Assembly: GCA_016795375.1 (NCBI GenBank)
Contig: JAEUHJ010000045.1
Coordinates: 53,922-117,921 of the forward strand
DNA from: Verrucomicrobiaceae bacterium
GTDB taxonomy: Bacteria > Verrucomicrobiota > Verrucomicrobiia > Verrucomicrobiales > Verrucomicrobiaceae
DNA length: 64,000 nucleotides
Reading direction: 5' to 3'
Position 1 is the first letter of the stretch. Every line of letters begins with the position of its first letter. The translations under genes were made by a program, and so were the position numbers. Of this stretch, positions 57,501 to 63,803 are shown in pieces. Under the pieces are notes generated by a model. It was given only the letters and a program-made list of their open reading frames with translations, made no database searches and was not told the origin of the DNA.

Positions 57501-59796
57501 CTTGAATGGATTCAACCAGAGCATCGGCTCGCTCGCCAGCACCGGCGCGACGCCGTCCAACGCGAGCGTCATCCTCGGTTCCAACACGCTGAGCACCGGC
57601 CAGGACGACACCACGGATGCCGTGTATCAGGGGGCCATCACCGGATCCGGCGTCGTCCGCAAAACCGGCCATGGCACGCAGACCCTCTCAACTTTTGACC
57701 ACAGCGGACAAACCTGGGTGACGGAGATCGCCAACGGCCAGCTCAGCCTCGCTGCCGGGGCGAAACCCGGCTCAGGAAACATCACTCTCGCAGTGCCGGG
57801 GGTGACGGGAACGGATGATCGCGTGGTGCTTGACCTCCAGGGCAGCACTCTGGCAAACAACGTTGTTGTCAACGCGACGAATGCGGATGGCGTCACCGTC
57901 ATTCAGGCCAGCACCGCCGCCAGCTCGGTGATCAACGGCACCGTGAGCCTTGGCCGGGACACTTTTGCCGGTGCCACGTCAGGGCAGTCGCTGACGTTCA
58001 ATGCTGCCACCAGCGGCGCAGGCCGGCTGATGGTCGTGGATGGCGGCACGGTGGCGCTGAATGCCGCCGGAAGCTACGGCACAGGAGTGTCCGGCGGCGC
58101 CGGGGCGGCGGTGGATGGCGGCACCATCGTGCGTTCGGGCACGGTGCTGCTCGGAGACAGCACGGCGGCGGGCGCCAAGCACATCGAGATGGGCGATGCG
58201 CGCGTCGTGAAAGCCACGGCGATCGACCGTGCCACCACGTCCGGTCTGCTAGCAGGCGGCGGCTCCTACAATGTGAACGGGGATGGTGTCAGCGCCACCT
58301 CCGGCGGCCAGGGTGGAGCGGCGGGAACGCCGGGAACCGGAGCCTTCATCGGCGTTTCCAGCACGGTTGACGGGTTCACTTACATCTCCGGGGATGTCGG
58401 GAAGGTCATCCTGGTCAAGGACGAGGAGGGAAATCCCGAGCGCAACGGCATCTACCAGATCGTCAGCGTCAGCGGCGCCACGATGAACCTCGTCCGCCAT
58501 GCCGACTTTGATGTCGCGGGAGAAATGCTCCACGGCACCCAGTTCACCGTCACCAACGGCACCTACGCAGGGGTGAAATTCTTCAACATGCAGGGTGATG
58601 TCGGCGTGCGTAACGAACCCGGCGAGGCCATCCGTTTCCGTCCGGAGGCGGCCACCAGCGATGTCGCCCTGTTGATCAACACGGGCGGTCTCACCGTCGC
58701 CAACGCCATCGACATCAATGCGACCGGTGGCACCGGAAGCGTCACGCTCGGCGGTGCGAACACGCTGACCACCGGCGCGGGCGAGTTCAGCGGCGCGGTG
58801 ACCTTGCAGAACGTCGCGGTCGGAACTCCTGAGGCCAAGACGGTGACGATCACCTCCAGCACGGCCGTCGGCAACGGCATCACCTTCTCCGGCGTCATCT
58901 CCGAGGCGGATGCGGGGAATGACACGCTGCATGTCGAGAAGACCGGCGCTGGAACGGTGACTTTCAGCGGCGCGGACACTTACCGCGGCGACACCCTCGT
59001 GACTGCGGGGACGCTGCAGCTCGGCGCCGGCGGCTCGGTGAATGACACGCGCTTCATCCGCGTGGACAGCGGCGCGACGTTCGGCGCCGGCGCTGGCGGC
59101 TACACCTCCGACGCCACCATCAGCGGATCGGGTGTCATCAATGGCAACCTCACCGTGGGCAGCAACGTGGGCGTGGTGAACGGTGTTGGCGTTCTCAAGC
59201 CGGGTGACAGCACCGGTGGACTGTTTGCCAACGCTGGCAACCAGGTCGGAACGCTCGCCGTCAATGGTGACCTCAATCTCGCCGCCGCGACCGGCGGGGC
59301 CACGCGCCTCGAGATGCAGTTCGGCACCGGCGTGGTGGCTGACGCCAACGACAGCGCCAATATTTTCACACGTCTTGGAAACGGCACGTTCGACACCTGG
59401 ATCACGGACAACACCGACGGCCACGTCACCTCGTGGGAGGCCGGGACGGGCATTCATGACCGCGTTTCGGTCTCCGGGACGCTGTCGCTCAATGCCACCG
59501 GCCAGATCAAGATCACCAATCCGGACTCCTACACCATCGTGCATGGCGATGTCTTCGACCTGCTCGACTGGGCGTCCATCAGCGCCGGCACCTTTGATTT
59601 CGGCGGCACCTATCGTGATGGCGGGCTGATCGGTGATCTTGACCTGCCCACGCTCGGCGCCGGCCTCGCCTGGAACACCGCGCTGTTCCAGACCAACGGC
59701 ATTCTCGTTGTCGTGCCGGAACCCGCCCGTGCGCTGTTTTTGCTGTGTGGTTTTCTCGGCCTGATGATGCGTCGCCGTCGCGCGTCCTCCCTTTGA
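45499..59796 (+). CDS. Giant beta-strand-repeat PEP-CTERM protein (main body)
   Basis: An open frame of about 4,765 codons, 4,747 of them downstream of the repeat. It is filled with autotransporter-associated beta strand repeats of the type 'GGGLTKNGDGKLVLRGSNTF', 'GLTTINGG' and 'LEKNDAGTLQLDGSNTYLGA', rich in Gly/Thr/Asn and predicted to form a long beta-helix. The C-terminus is a PEP-CTERM tag: 'VVPEPARALFLLCGFLGLMM' then RRRR, recognised by an exosortase. There is no autotransporter barrel. The GTG at 45499 gives no signal peptide, so as assembled the protein could not be exported; the true N-terminus is the fragment at 45186. Expected location: cell surface or extracellular matrix. Confidence 0.85.
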   Translation: MRVTRALDGAVTLGTLNLGDTGGGQSYILAAGSGGSLIFDNGGGSSTLEKFGIGTDVITSNITLTATAPLTVDVDDGMLALTGVISGGGGLTKNGDGKLVLRGSNTFTGLTTINGGMILEIPAVSDGAVLGSTSAGNGTVVNAGGTLAFGPDLMGSGGIFGPSEPITINGDGFRNNGALRYFMGANSMAVSGTVTLGSASRIQSDYANTLSLTAAMTINQDLKLGGVSFVSFTGAVDGGNTVTHYGISGWRMQSTSAGQNYSGTLNSILGEIRSDVGSATLANTPYNDVAALDLKDSWLRIVFGSTAGAPTAGDSPNSRFSTTAPISMSASQIYIENSAFSSTSTNFFDYAVVQGFGTTTLTGGHNRIGMRSADTGSIQLTFADILKPNPGTTLEMFVDNLVGTGLGAGPKHRILNSTIAADVPFVGGWAYTYTGSSGSGGDFVKYDFTGGNGYTALTGSLTAIAGATAADNVRVTAAQTGFGAVTLNSLNIAGGVTIGTSGDTLDIVSGGLMSSSGTNNIAASSITSSGGTIYAIAIASHNITSDVTGAIDFVKTGGGTTTFLTGNTYTGTTYINEGVFRDVIINAGSALGSGNLVLGGSPNIQAAYETEEDFTRALGSAAGQVRFLGGGGLGGGSVGINASGAPIDVNFGGAGATVVWGGADFNPGIFGLNVGGASTHAITMVNSIDLGGEQRYLRVDGGGSGAERGAQVIIAGDLFNGSIVKRGGGTLVFDTAKTYQNGTIVTQGQLWLRGTGTAGADVAGNDIQIGVDGYLRIEAPSNIGSRQMIILQNISNTTPAAISFGAGYGTGGDLVFNSLTATGGIPGTGGNHILIANNQSGQARRVTVTISGNHNFQADVPGLIRAVAPNVEAWFGADNDNGTFTGTTLSPSGGAVSAYRLGGHTNSGGVLTIANANVLTDNLLAAPTPLFVGGHDQTDYNYTDGTVYIPQAQSYSGQVTVGQGGILWAGVNGALGTGTADINLRGAELRLNAATGSHGGAVDAQYAGRNLNVAGGTSYLRPTLIGGGGFNTLQLGNLTFDANRSFVVYPWGSDYTDVAVNNITMANSANTLALIVGYDNSYTAGNGMLTVNGIIGDRATGAQSLRKDYGGVLILNGDNTYDGTTTITQGRLVLSNTGSAGVAGSAISFATSNDRTAQLEYRIDGTGPFLFDNVVTTSGGNDGSDRLILVGPTAPGSEDQIVQITSLTIGHGGTYSLGGGDNSAIWLDGTNGYRLEIGSLTLNRDIALRTRGAHTTITGVLSGAAGNDLEKNDAGTLQLDGSNTYLGATTITSGYLVLGHDNALGAATSDVTFRSTPNSQVLASGVRTISRNFINTATGGVQTLGGLDAGAKIFSGNVNLSTRGVSLSAITGGDVTFTGVFSGNGGIDKQGNGTVILNPSTGTGNTHTGTTTVTQGTLIGQAQATSGSPFGANTAFAISDGTLRLDGLAAPAANSLTSSTGDLTFSGGARLVVNDIAADTFNTELNFDSLIRSGQGTITFISQRGDLGGEELVTFTTAPALINTIVGPFAVRTASGVSNVADYVTMSGSSVTTATYGGTGDLDTATGGTQVFNASGTGGTLTADRFVFAFSTDTNVNLSGFTLNVGDLATPANGAGIILNAGADITGAAGSKINIGQATLYLYTDDAASSTLGVPVTNVRGNSNNTLATALVKFGPGTVDIGVPQTFQGNVELSRGGFNLTAANVFPLFENLNALTGGTITLSPGTSIVFNNNNQEFAGLASINPSNSFQFSAGTVDLGTATLTVGRNDASTVFDGQITGGAASRLFKIGGGRLTLSNINADKPNTLGTLEIARGVVETYIDDQSVAMPVAVARALPASTTVLLRGGEWEIRTIGDSTGNTQRIAIGNNVVVRDGNSSIDSNRPSGGGGSKLLTLGTLDLYNHQLLITGGNSYIPRFDGTTTLHGYMRIQTDTQLVLAGAINDGGNGYTLNKVGGSDLSIAGDSSGTWSGGTVVTGGTLVFATRGLDDIRSTGTTVVPLATSNAGTGDIVVNLGSAIRITAPSNILTAQGQEVRIFGSERGSSTRIDLLTDASLTSYGLRSLTDGTIALSLTEGAWTTPIDLARAGDGTWGLSALSNTFYTASTLGVGADNNYHFAGTASAYLSFTQENVLTGSAGVIMGKSPVFAGGTPSQAGSVVRLYGDQNYTGNTTLFRAADASSISTILEITGDSASPVFEVYGRLTLRGAGRLTDDTGAQVNTLNLRPGGNLRLDYNMDVTDSIYNSRLNESNLGLETTENKLGDSTPLILDGAGINLIDNYQRVNTETVGAITAKGGAGITLERNSTNGQMTLIAPSITRDGQSTLTVRVNTNQLGSGNIESIKLILTGGAPALTNGIVAPWMVNATYRTFLSYNTETGYTNAPFVSGTPALGGGNAFLTPFTGTEIVQFAGGWGDTALTGAKNVYALRVDEESSSNDMVFTGGQINIWSGGLIAGNDDGNRVNFDTTAIYFGDGATPVEGIVYGGHSSTVTRFGGVVTAANLTLDGPGAFQLTNAANAISGTIQMNGGTLYIDGVGALGTAGEIILHGNYANNFGGGQMPSLRLRHNSATTTYTGLDVTIAENVPYAQIQAERYTGAGTTTTVQFDALNVLGTTGPAGTMLQLYNSNSNTNVLGATTIGGTSAVGMNVNSATWRLIGSITSAAPIVKTGDGVLRFDGDNSGFTGGFTLNRGEWRLTAGTAANLDVGGTGDLVVNYGTVRMAQSGSSSIFTAPGQDITVNGAGWFANDRNGGSAGTRTIGVNNAGQVLRTSNSPYVIWSGDSIFLEHQVVINDSPVFRGDYVSLYFRDVISGSGTFNKSGNSYFLFDNNAANTFSGGFNHFGGVVSVRQANATLGTGPVNLHAGTTISLPNVTNLGGGALKIYSGSTAVPTIGTRTPANFNAISAAVAAAGVVQGGGIGALTLDAGQALTTDPAMATRDGGFFNLWYLGGGEGEGTLSANSIAPWGVGGTEFRFGGGQSAIFVDPATAGADQLAGAGNRVIAGIPHAVSGYGGLVFNPDGNNSYGGGTILNRTRLYDGDVRGYIMYMRGGAVGTGSTFRTPLGTGQVDNFGDMRVEQSSGTMVATGGLTNANLVVMHPGSRLRFDNNTVFTGNGTTGNRATGTLGGGGRWADAVGLTLNGSTLELFGDNSDHIANREIMGDLTIMRGSEVFLRRDTGDWAELSVGNITRSGTGTLQIGTAIGGTNTAGILGTVASNVDSLIFLATNGAALVNNNMVDPWIVSRFDNQFLKYDATLGFQAITQGGAPANYLTSADGTVDTADLPLNNGTEILNLDTATGVLGANLDIYALRLDRDINSSADNAFNQIIIRSGGLMQVNNQPTINADLFFGPSGLGDGEALIHANDDTLQINGKIHATTVTKFGQAFLNIRSDQPQFSGIWNINNGGIQFLTPGAVGTGEVHLNGAHMTDNDNRLSAFASSVTELRYNYNSSSPDLLTWGGGKIIVTDLGHIRSVSPTDRLEQIPAIDLKTTGGGHEGIAMFSVDNYRHTVRTGTVTLYDHFMLDVESTTFGPGSTVGVQLGSGSGAGGLNNQGFYDVRLMGDGILSLGDNSASFTGARTFDLGDGKVRVLHNGAFGAATVTAYARSTSALEIATSNFTPTATLVQEPGSIERWARSDARGTGNYTFADGVHWQVFTDVTGTRTIDLAGGSLMGYLPLDYDAVAVIQTIRSGVTVNLTANSYLGQIYPAGSSIGINHFIYDMGKANTTTNYNPSDVGLRGSYLVIDGNITGNFGLTKVGQDLIKLAGSNTFTSLRVEDGILQIGRNNALSTAVALSTRGSGSAGVFDLNGYNQEVGSLSGPGGTISNSAFDYNTLTVNQSSNTTYGGSVNGGVAVTKKGGGTLIFTAVNTYQGGTVLEAGAISVAADTSLGQLHFSVRADSLRFTGGRLLTTASMTIAATRGITLDSAGGTLSPAAATTLGVDSVITGTGALTKTDAGALRLNNTANDYTGDTLVTSGALQGGTADAFAPQSRHVITGDTVSGSIDLNGFNQSIGSLASTGATPSNASVILGSNTLSTGQDDTTDAVYQGAITGSGVVRKTGHGTQTLSTFDHSGQTWVTEIANGQLSLAAGAKPGSGNITLAVPGVTGTDDRVVLDLQGSTLANNVVVNATNADGVTVIQASTAASSVINGTVSLGRDTFAGATSGQSLTFNAATSGAGRLMVVDGGTVALNAAGSYGTGVSGGAGAAVDGGTIVRSGTVLLGDSTAAGAKHIEMGDARVVKATAIDRATTSGLLAGGGSYNVNGDGVSATSGGQGGAAGTPGTGAFIGVSSTVDGFTYISGDVGKVILVKDEEGNPERNGIYQIVSVSGATMNLVRHADFDVAGEMLHGTQFTVTNGTYAGVKFFNMQGDVGVRNEPGEAIRFRPEAATSDVALLINTGGLTVANAIDINATGGTGSVTLGGANTLTTGAGEFSGAVTLQNVAVGTPEAKTVTITSSTAVGNGITFSGVISEADAGNDTLHVEKTGAGTVTFSGADTYRGDTLVTAGTLQLGAGGSVNDTRFIRVDSGATFGAGAGGYTSDATISGSGVINGNLTVGSNVGVVNGVGVLKPGDSTGGLFANAGNQVGTLAVNGDLNLAAATGGATRLEMQFGTGVVADANDSANIFTRLGNGTFDTWITDNTDGHVTSWEAGTGIHDRVSVSGTLSLNATGQIKITNPDSYTIVHGDVFDLLDWASISAGTFDFGGTYRDGGLIGDLDLPTLGAGLAWNTALFQTNGILVVVPEPARALFLLCGFLGLMMRRRRASSL

Positions 59797-59797
59797 C

Positions 59798-60580
59798 ATG
59801 GACATGGTGATGATCGCCGAAACACCCCCCGCCCACGATCAGCAGCAGGATTTGCCCGGCCAGTCCGGCTACCTGGAACTCTCCGGCTACGATCTGACCC
59901 TGTGCAAAAGGCTGGCACTGTCCCCCAGGACGGAGGCCGTCATCAAGCGCGTGGCGAAACTGCTGCTCGAAATGCACCGCCTCGGCGACGGCCGGGATAT
60001 TGCCAGGCGTACAGGCGTTGCTGTCCTTGCGCTGGAGGTGGTTCGTGAGCGTTATGTCCATGAAGGGCTGCAGGAGGTGCTCCGGATTTCCCTGCCAGGC
60101 CCCCTGCCTTCTTCGGCGCACAAAGTTGAGCTGACTCATGCCGAACGGCTGTTTTGTGAAAATGTGGTCATGTCCCAGGAGGGTTCGAAAGGCCGCCTCC
60201 GCCGCGCCAGGGCCTTGTTGATGCTCGATGAGGGCAAGAGCAGGCCGCACATCGCGCAAGCAGCCCATGTGTGCGAAAGAACCCTTGAGCGCCTGGTTGA
60301 CCGCTACCAGACGCATGGGGCGGAAGGCGCTGTCAATGACGCTGAACGCCCCGGCCGTCCGGTGCGTTATCCCAGGGAGGAGTTTGTTCCATTGATTCAG
60401 AAAGTGATCCGGCAGGAGAATCCCGCTGTGCTTCTGCGCTGGACCATCGGTGATCTGCGCAGATCCCTGGCTCTTCATCGTCAGGAGGCAGCTTCGATGT
60501 CGTTGCCCACCCTTCGCGGTCTCATCCAAGGAGCGGGCATCGAGGTTCCCAGCCGGGGAATGCTGAAACGCCCAGCCTGA
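59798..60580 (+). CDS. IS630-type helix-turn-helix protein without DDE domain
   Basis: A 260-residue protein, 1 bp after the giant gene's stop. Two HTH-like parts: residues about 40-75 ('EAVIKRVAKLLLEMHRLGDG') and a central 'RRARALLMLDEGKSRPHIAQ', 'AAHVCERTLERLVDRYQTHG', 'AVNDAERPGRPVRY', the DNA-binding N-terminus of IS630-family transposases. A third region ('LRWTIGDLRRSLALHRQEAA') matches the next HTH of such transposases. The DDE catalytic domain is absent, and the frame ends cleanly. It may be a domesticated regulator or a truncated transposase remnant. Confidence 0.65.
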   Translation: MDMVMIAETPPAHDQQQDLPGQSGYLELSGYDLTLCKRLALSPRTEAVIKRVAKLLLEMHRLGDGRDIARRTGVAVLALEVVRERYVHEGLQEVLRISLPGPLPSSAHKVELTHAERLFCENVVMSQEGSKGRLRRARALLMLDEGKSRPHIAQAAHVCERTLERLVDRYQTHGAEGAVNDAERPGRPVRYPREEFVPLIQKVIRQENPAVLLRWTIGDLRRSLALHRQEAASMSLPTLRGLIQGAGIEVPSRGMLKRPA

Positions 60581-60590
60581 AACTCAGGCT
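60574..60590. terminator. Short hairpin between convergent genes
   Basis: AGCCTGA-AAC-TCAGGCT, a 7-bp perfect stem with a 3-nt loop lying exactly across the end of the HTH gene and the end of the ABC exporter gene. Probable bidirectional terminator. Confidence 0.5.
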
Positions 60591-62366
60591 TCATCCAGCA
60601 TCAGAAATTGCTGTGCTTTCCGGCGGCATCGTGGCAACGGCGGTCATCTCCCGGTAGTAGGCGCAGCTTTGCAAGAGCGTGTCGTGCGTGCCGTGGGCAA
60701 GGAAGTGGCCCTGGTGGAGGACGTAGATGACATCGGCCGAGGTGATGGTGCTGAGGCGGTGGGCGATGACGAGGCTGGTGCGGTTGGCGCGAAGATTGGC
60801 GAGCGCCTGCTGAATCAATCGCTCGGATTTCACATCGACGGCGGAGGTGGCCTCATCGAGGAGCAGGACAGGCGCGTTTTTGAGAAAGGCACGGGCGAGC
60901 GCGAGCCGTTGACGTTCGCCGCCGCTCAAGAGCACGCCGCGCTCGCCGACCTCGGCGTCGAGAGATTCGGGAAGGCGCTTCACGAAGTCCTCGGCGCAGG
61001 CGGAACGGAGCGCGGCCCACATTTCATCGTCGGTGGCGTCGGATTTGCCGAGGCGGAGGTTGTCGCGGATGGTGCCGGCGAAGAGAAAAGTGTCCTGCGT
61101 GACGTAGCCGATGGCATCGCGCAATGAAGCGCGGCTGTAGTCGGCGATGGAATGGCCATCGAGCGTGATGCGGCCTTGATTCGGATCGTAGAAGCGCGTG
61201 AGAAGCTGGAAGATCGTGGATTTGCCCGATCCGGTGGCCCCCACGATGGCGACGGTCTGCCGCGGCTCGACGCGCAATGTGATGTCGTGCAGCACCTCGC
61301 GTTCGCCGTAGCCGAAGCTGACGTTTTCGAAGGCGATGCGGCCTTCGACGTGGTCGAGTTTGCGGCCGGTTTGCAGGTCTTCATCGCCAGGCAGATCGAG
61401 CACCTCAAACACACGCGTGGCGGAGGCCAGACCACTGACGAGTGTTTGATTCACACCGTGCAGGCGTGAGATCGGCTCGAAGAAGAAACCGATGAGGAAG
61501 ATGAACTTGAGCAGCTCTCCCATGCTCCACCACTCGCGGATGCAACCATAAGCGCCCGCCGCGAGCAGCAGCACGAGGCCGATGTGACCGAGAAACGACA
61601 TGAGCGGGTGATAAACGGCCCAGGCCGCCATGAGGCGTGTTTGCGTGACGCGGAGGAAGCCGCTGGCCTTGTCAAAGTCGCGCTGCTTCTCGTCCTCGGC
61701 GCAGTAGCTCTTGATCTGACGGATGCCGGTGACGGTGTCGTGCAGCAGCGAGTTCATGCGGCTGGAGGCTTCGCGGGCCTGTTTCGTGCGCGGAGAGACC
61801 CAGCGTGCAAAGATCCAGCCGCCAGCGGCGATCCACGGCGTGGGCAGCATCACAAACAGCGCGAGCTGCCAATTCGTGTAAAACATCATCACGCCGCTGA
61901 TGATGATCTGCATGACAGCGGTGACGCCTTGCTCGATGCCTTCGAGGATGACGCGTTGCGTGGCGGGCACGTCATCGGCCATGCGGGTGAGGATGTCGCC
62001 GGTGCTCTGCTTGTCGAACCAAGCGGCGGGCATGCGGGCGACCTTGTGGTGCAGACGCCCGCGCAAATCGAAGATCATACGCTGCTCAAACACGCTGCTC
62101 AGCCGTGTGCGGAAGGCGAAGAGGATCTCCCGCAACGCGAACGCACCTGCCGCGAGCGCGGCGGCCTGCCAGAGCACGTCGAGACGCCGGTTCGGGATGA
62201 TGTCATCGACGAACCACTGCACGACGCTGGGAAACACGAGGATGAGCGACGTGCCCGCCACGGCTAGGAGGAGCTGCAATGCCGCCATGCGCCAGTGAGC
62301 GCGGCCGAAGTCGAGAATCCGCCGCAGCGCGGTGCGATTCGTCATTGAGGCGGGCTTGTCGTCCAT
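60591..62366 (-). CDS. ABC exporter, fused permease-ATPase (MsbA-like)
   Basis: A 591-residue half-transporter. The N-terminal transmembrane domain has six helices (about residues 30-300), and the ATPase has Walker A GATGSGKST at 376-384, signature LSGGERQR, Walker B 'VLLLDEATSAVD' and the H-loop 'LVIAHRLSTI'. It works as a homodimer in the inner membrane and exports lipids, lipid-linked saccharides or hydrophobic compounds. Its position next to sugar-modifying genes (C-methyltransferase, GDP-fucose synthase) suggests a role in surface polysaccharide or glycolipid export; the substrate is not fixed by sequence. Confidence 0.92.
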   Translation of the reverse strand: MDDKPASMTNRTALRRILDFGRAHWRMAALQLLLAVAGTSLILVFPSVVQWFVDDIIPNRRLDVLWQAAALAAGAFALREILFAFRTRLSSVFEQRMIFDLRGRLHHKVARMPAAWFDKQSTGDILTRMADDVPATQRVILEGIEQGVTAVMQIIISGVMMFYTNWQLALFVMLPTPWIAAGGWIFARWVSPRTKQAREASSRMNSLLHDTVTGIRQIKSYCAEDEKQRDFDKASGFLRVTQTRLMAAWAVYHPLMSFLGHIGLVLLLAAGAYGCIREWWSMGELLKFIFLIGFFFEPISRLHGVNQTLVSGLASATRVFEVLDLPGDEDLQTGRKLDHVEGRIAFENVSFGYGEREVLHDITLRVEPRQTVAIVGATGSGKSTIFQLLTRFYDPNQGRITLDGHSIADYSRASLRDAIGYVTQDTFLFAGTIRDNLRLGKSDATDDEMWAALRSACAEDFVKRLPESLDAEVGERGVLLSGGERQRLALARAFLKNAPVLLLDEATSAVDVKSERLIQQALANLRANRTSLVIAHRLSTITSADVIYVLHQGHFLAHGTHDTLLQSCAYYREMTAVATMPPESTAISDAG

Positions 62367-62412
62367 GTGTGAAACCTAGACGAGCGAGCGCGGAACGGGA
62401 TTCAAGCGGATG

Positions 62413-62462
62413 TGGAGAGGCGACGAATCGTCGCCTCTCCATGCGGCAAGCGGGACGCTTGC
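62413..62462. repeat. Tandem perfect palindromes between two leftward genes
   Basis: A 14-bp perfect inverted repeat (TGGAGAGGCGACGA at 62413-62426, TCGTCGCCTCTCCA at 62428-62441) is followed at once by a second hairpin GCAAGCG-GGA-CGCTTGC (62446-62462). It lies between the stop of the methyltransferase gene and the start of the ABC exporter gene. Either a strong terminator or a REP-like repetitive element. Confidence 0.65.
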
Positions 62463-62469
62463 ACCACAT

Positions 62470-63768
62470 TCAACCCACGAGATGCACTTTGGGCATCGGC
62501 ACGAGGAACTTGCCACCACGGGCGAGGAACGCGGTCTCGCGCGTGAGGAACTCCGGCATGAAGTGCCATGGCAGCACGAGGTAGTAGTCCGGCTTCGCGG
62601 CGCGGGATTCTTCCTCGGAGATGATTTTGATCTGCGTGCCGATGGTGTACTTGCCCCACTTCACCGGATTGCGGTCGGCGATGGCGGGGACGAGGTCGGG
62701 CGTGACGTTGCAGTATTGCAGCGTGGTGCTGCCCTTGGTCGATGCGCCGTAGCCATGAACGAGCTTGCCTTCGGCCTTCGCCTTTATGAGGAAGGCGGTG
62801 AGGTCGGTGCGAATGCGCTCGATGTTGTCGCGGAAGACGGCGTAGGGCGTGTCGGAGTCGATCGCCATCTCGAATTCGCGGATGCGCAGCTCCTGCACGC
62901 GTGCGGCGGCCTCGGCGCCCGGCTTGACCTGCCCGGCATGGGCGACGACGAGGCGGAAGCTGCCGCCGTTCACGTCATTGAGATGCACGTCGATGACTTC
63001 GAGGCCGTGGTCGCCGAAAAGACGCTCCAGCACGGCGAGGGAGTAGTATTCAAGGTGCTCGTGGCAGATGGTGTCGAAGCTGTTGATGTCGAGCATCGCC
63101 GGCAGGTAGCTCTGCTCCAGAATCCAGATGCCGTCGGTGGCGAGGACACCGGCGATGTCTTGCACAAAGGCGTGCGGGTTCTCCAGGTCGTAGAACATGG
63201 AGATGCTGGTGACGACGCGGGCCTTCTCGGTGGCGTGGGCGCTTTTGAAAGCGCGCGCGCTGAAAAAATCGTTCACGACCTGGAAGCCTTTGGCGCGTGC
63301 TTTGAGCGCCACGTCGGAAGGGTCGATGCCGATGTGGCGCAGGCCCTGCGTTTTGTAGCTGGAAAGGAGCGTGCCGTCGTTGCAGCCGATGTCGAGCACG
63401 ATGTCGTTCGCCTTGAGTGCCACGGTCTGCTCCACGAGCGCGGTGATGCCCGTGAGGTTGTCGATCATGGACTGGTTGATGCCCGACTCGTAGTAATAGC
63501 GGTGGTAGAGCACCTTCGGCGGCACGGAATGGCGCATCTGCACCAGGCCGCAGGCATTTTCATCCACGGACGGGTCGCAACGCACGAGGTCGAGCGGGAC
63601 TTTGCGTTTGATCAATGCGCTGCCGTCCTCGCTGGCGAGGACGCCGCCGATGAACTGGTCCCCCAGGCTGACGACGGGTGTGAGGCTGCGGGAACCGCAG
63701 ATGCGGCAGGTGTTGCGGGTGATGAGAACGGGGCGGAATGCCTGGATTGCCATGCGGTCAATTGGCAT
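62470..63768 (-). CDS. SAM-dependent sugar C-methyltransferase
   Basis: A 432-residue protein with the three-part layout of NDP-sugar C-methyltransferases: an N-terminal zinc-binding region ('RNTCRICGSRSL', then 'VRCDPSVDENACGLVQM'), a Rossmann SAM domain ('DIVLDIGCNDGTLLSSY' near 105, 'HIGIDPSD'), and a C-terminal domain with 'ICHEHLEYYSLAVLERLF' (catalytic His/Glu region) and 'VHGYGASTKGSTTLQYC'. It transfers a methyl group to a keto-sugar carbon. Start chosen at ATG 63768; ATG 63753 is equally possible since neither has a strong ribosome site. It follows the GDP-fucose synthase gene by 35 bp, so both belong to a sugar-nucleotide cluster. Confidence 0.85.
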   Translation of the reverse strand: MPIDRMAIQAFRPVLITRNTCRICGSRSLTPVVSLGDQFIGGVLASEDGSALIKRKVPLDLVRCDPSVDENACGLVQMRHSVPPKVLYHRYYYESGINQSMIDNLTGITALVEQTVALKANDIVLDIGCNDGTLLSSYKTQGLRHIGIDPSDVALKARAKGFQVVNDFFSARAFKSAHATEKARVVTSISMFYDLENPHAFVQDIAGVLATDGIWILEQSYLPAMLDINSFDTICHEHLEYYSLAVLERLFGDHGLEVIDVHLNDVNGGSFRLVVAHAGQVKPGAEAAARVQELRIREFEMAIDSDTPYAVFRDNIERIRTDLTAFLIKAKAEGKLVHGYGASTKGSTTLQYCNVTPDLVPAIADRNPVKWGKYTIGTQIKIISEEESRAAKPDYYLVLPWHFMPEFLTRETAFLARGGKFLVPMPKVHLVG

Positions 63769-63803
63769 GGGGGCGCAGTCATGTCCAGTCGGACTTGCTG
63801 CGC

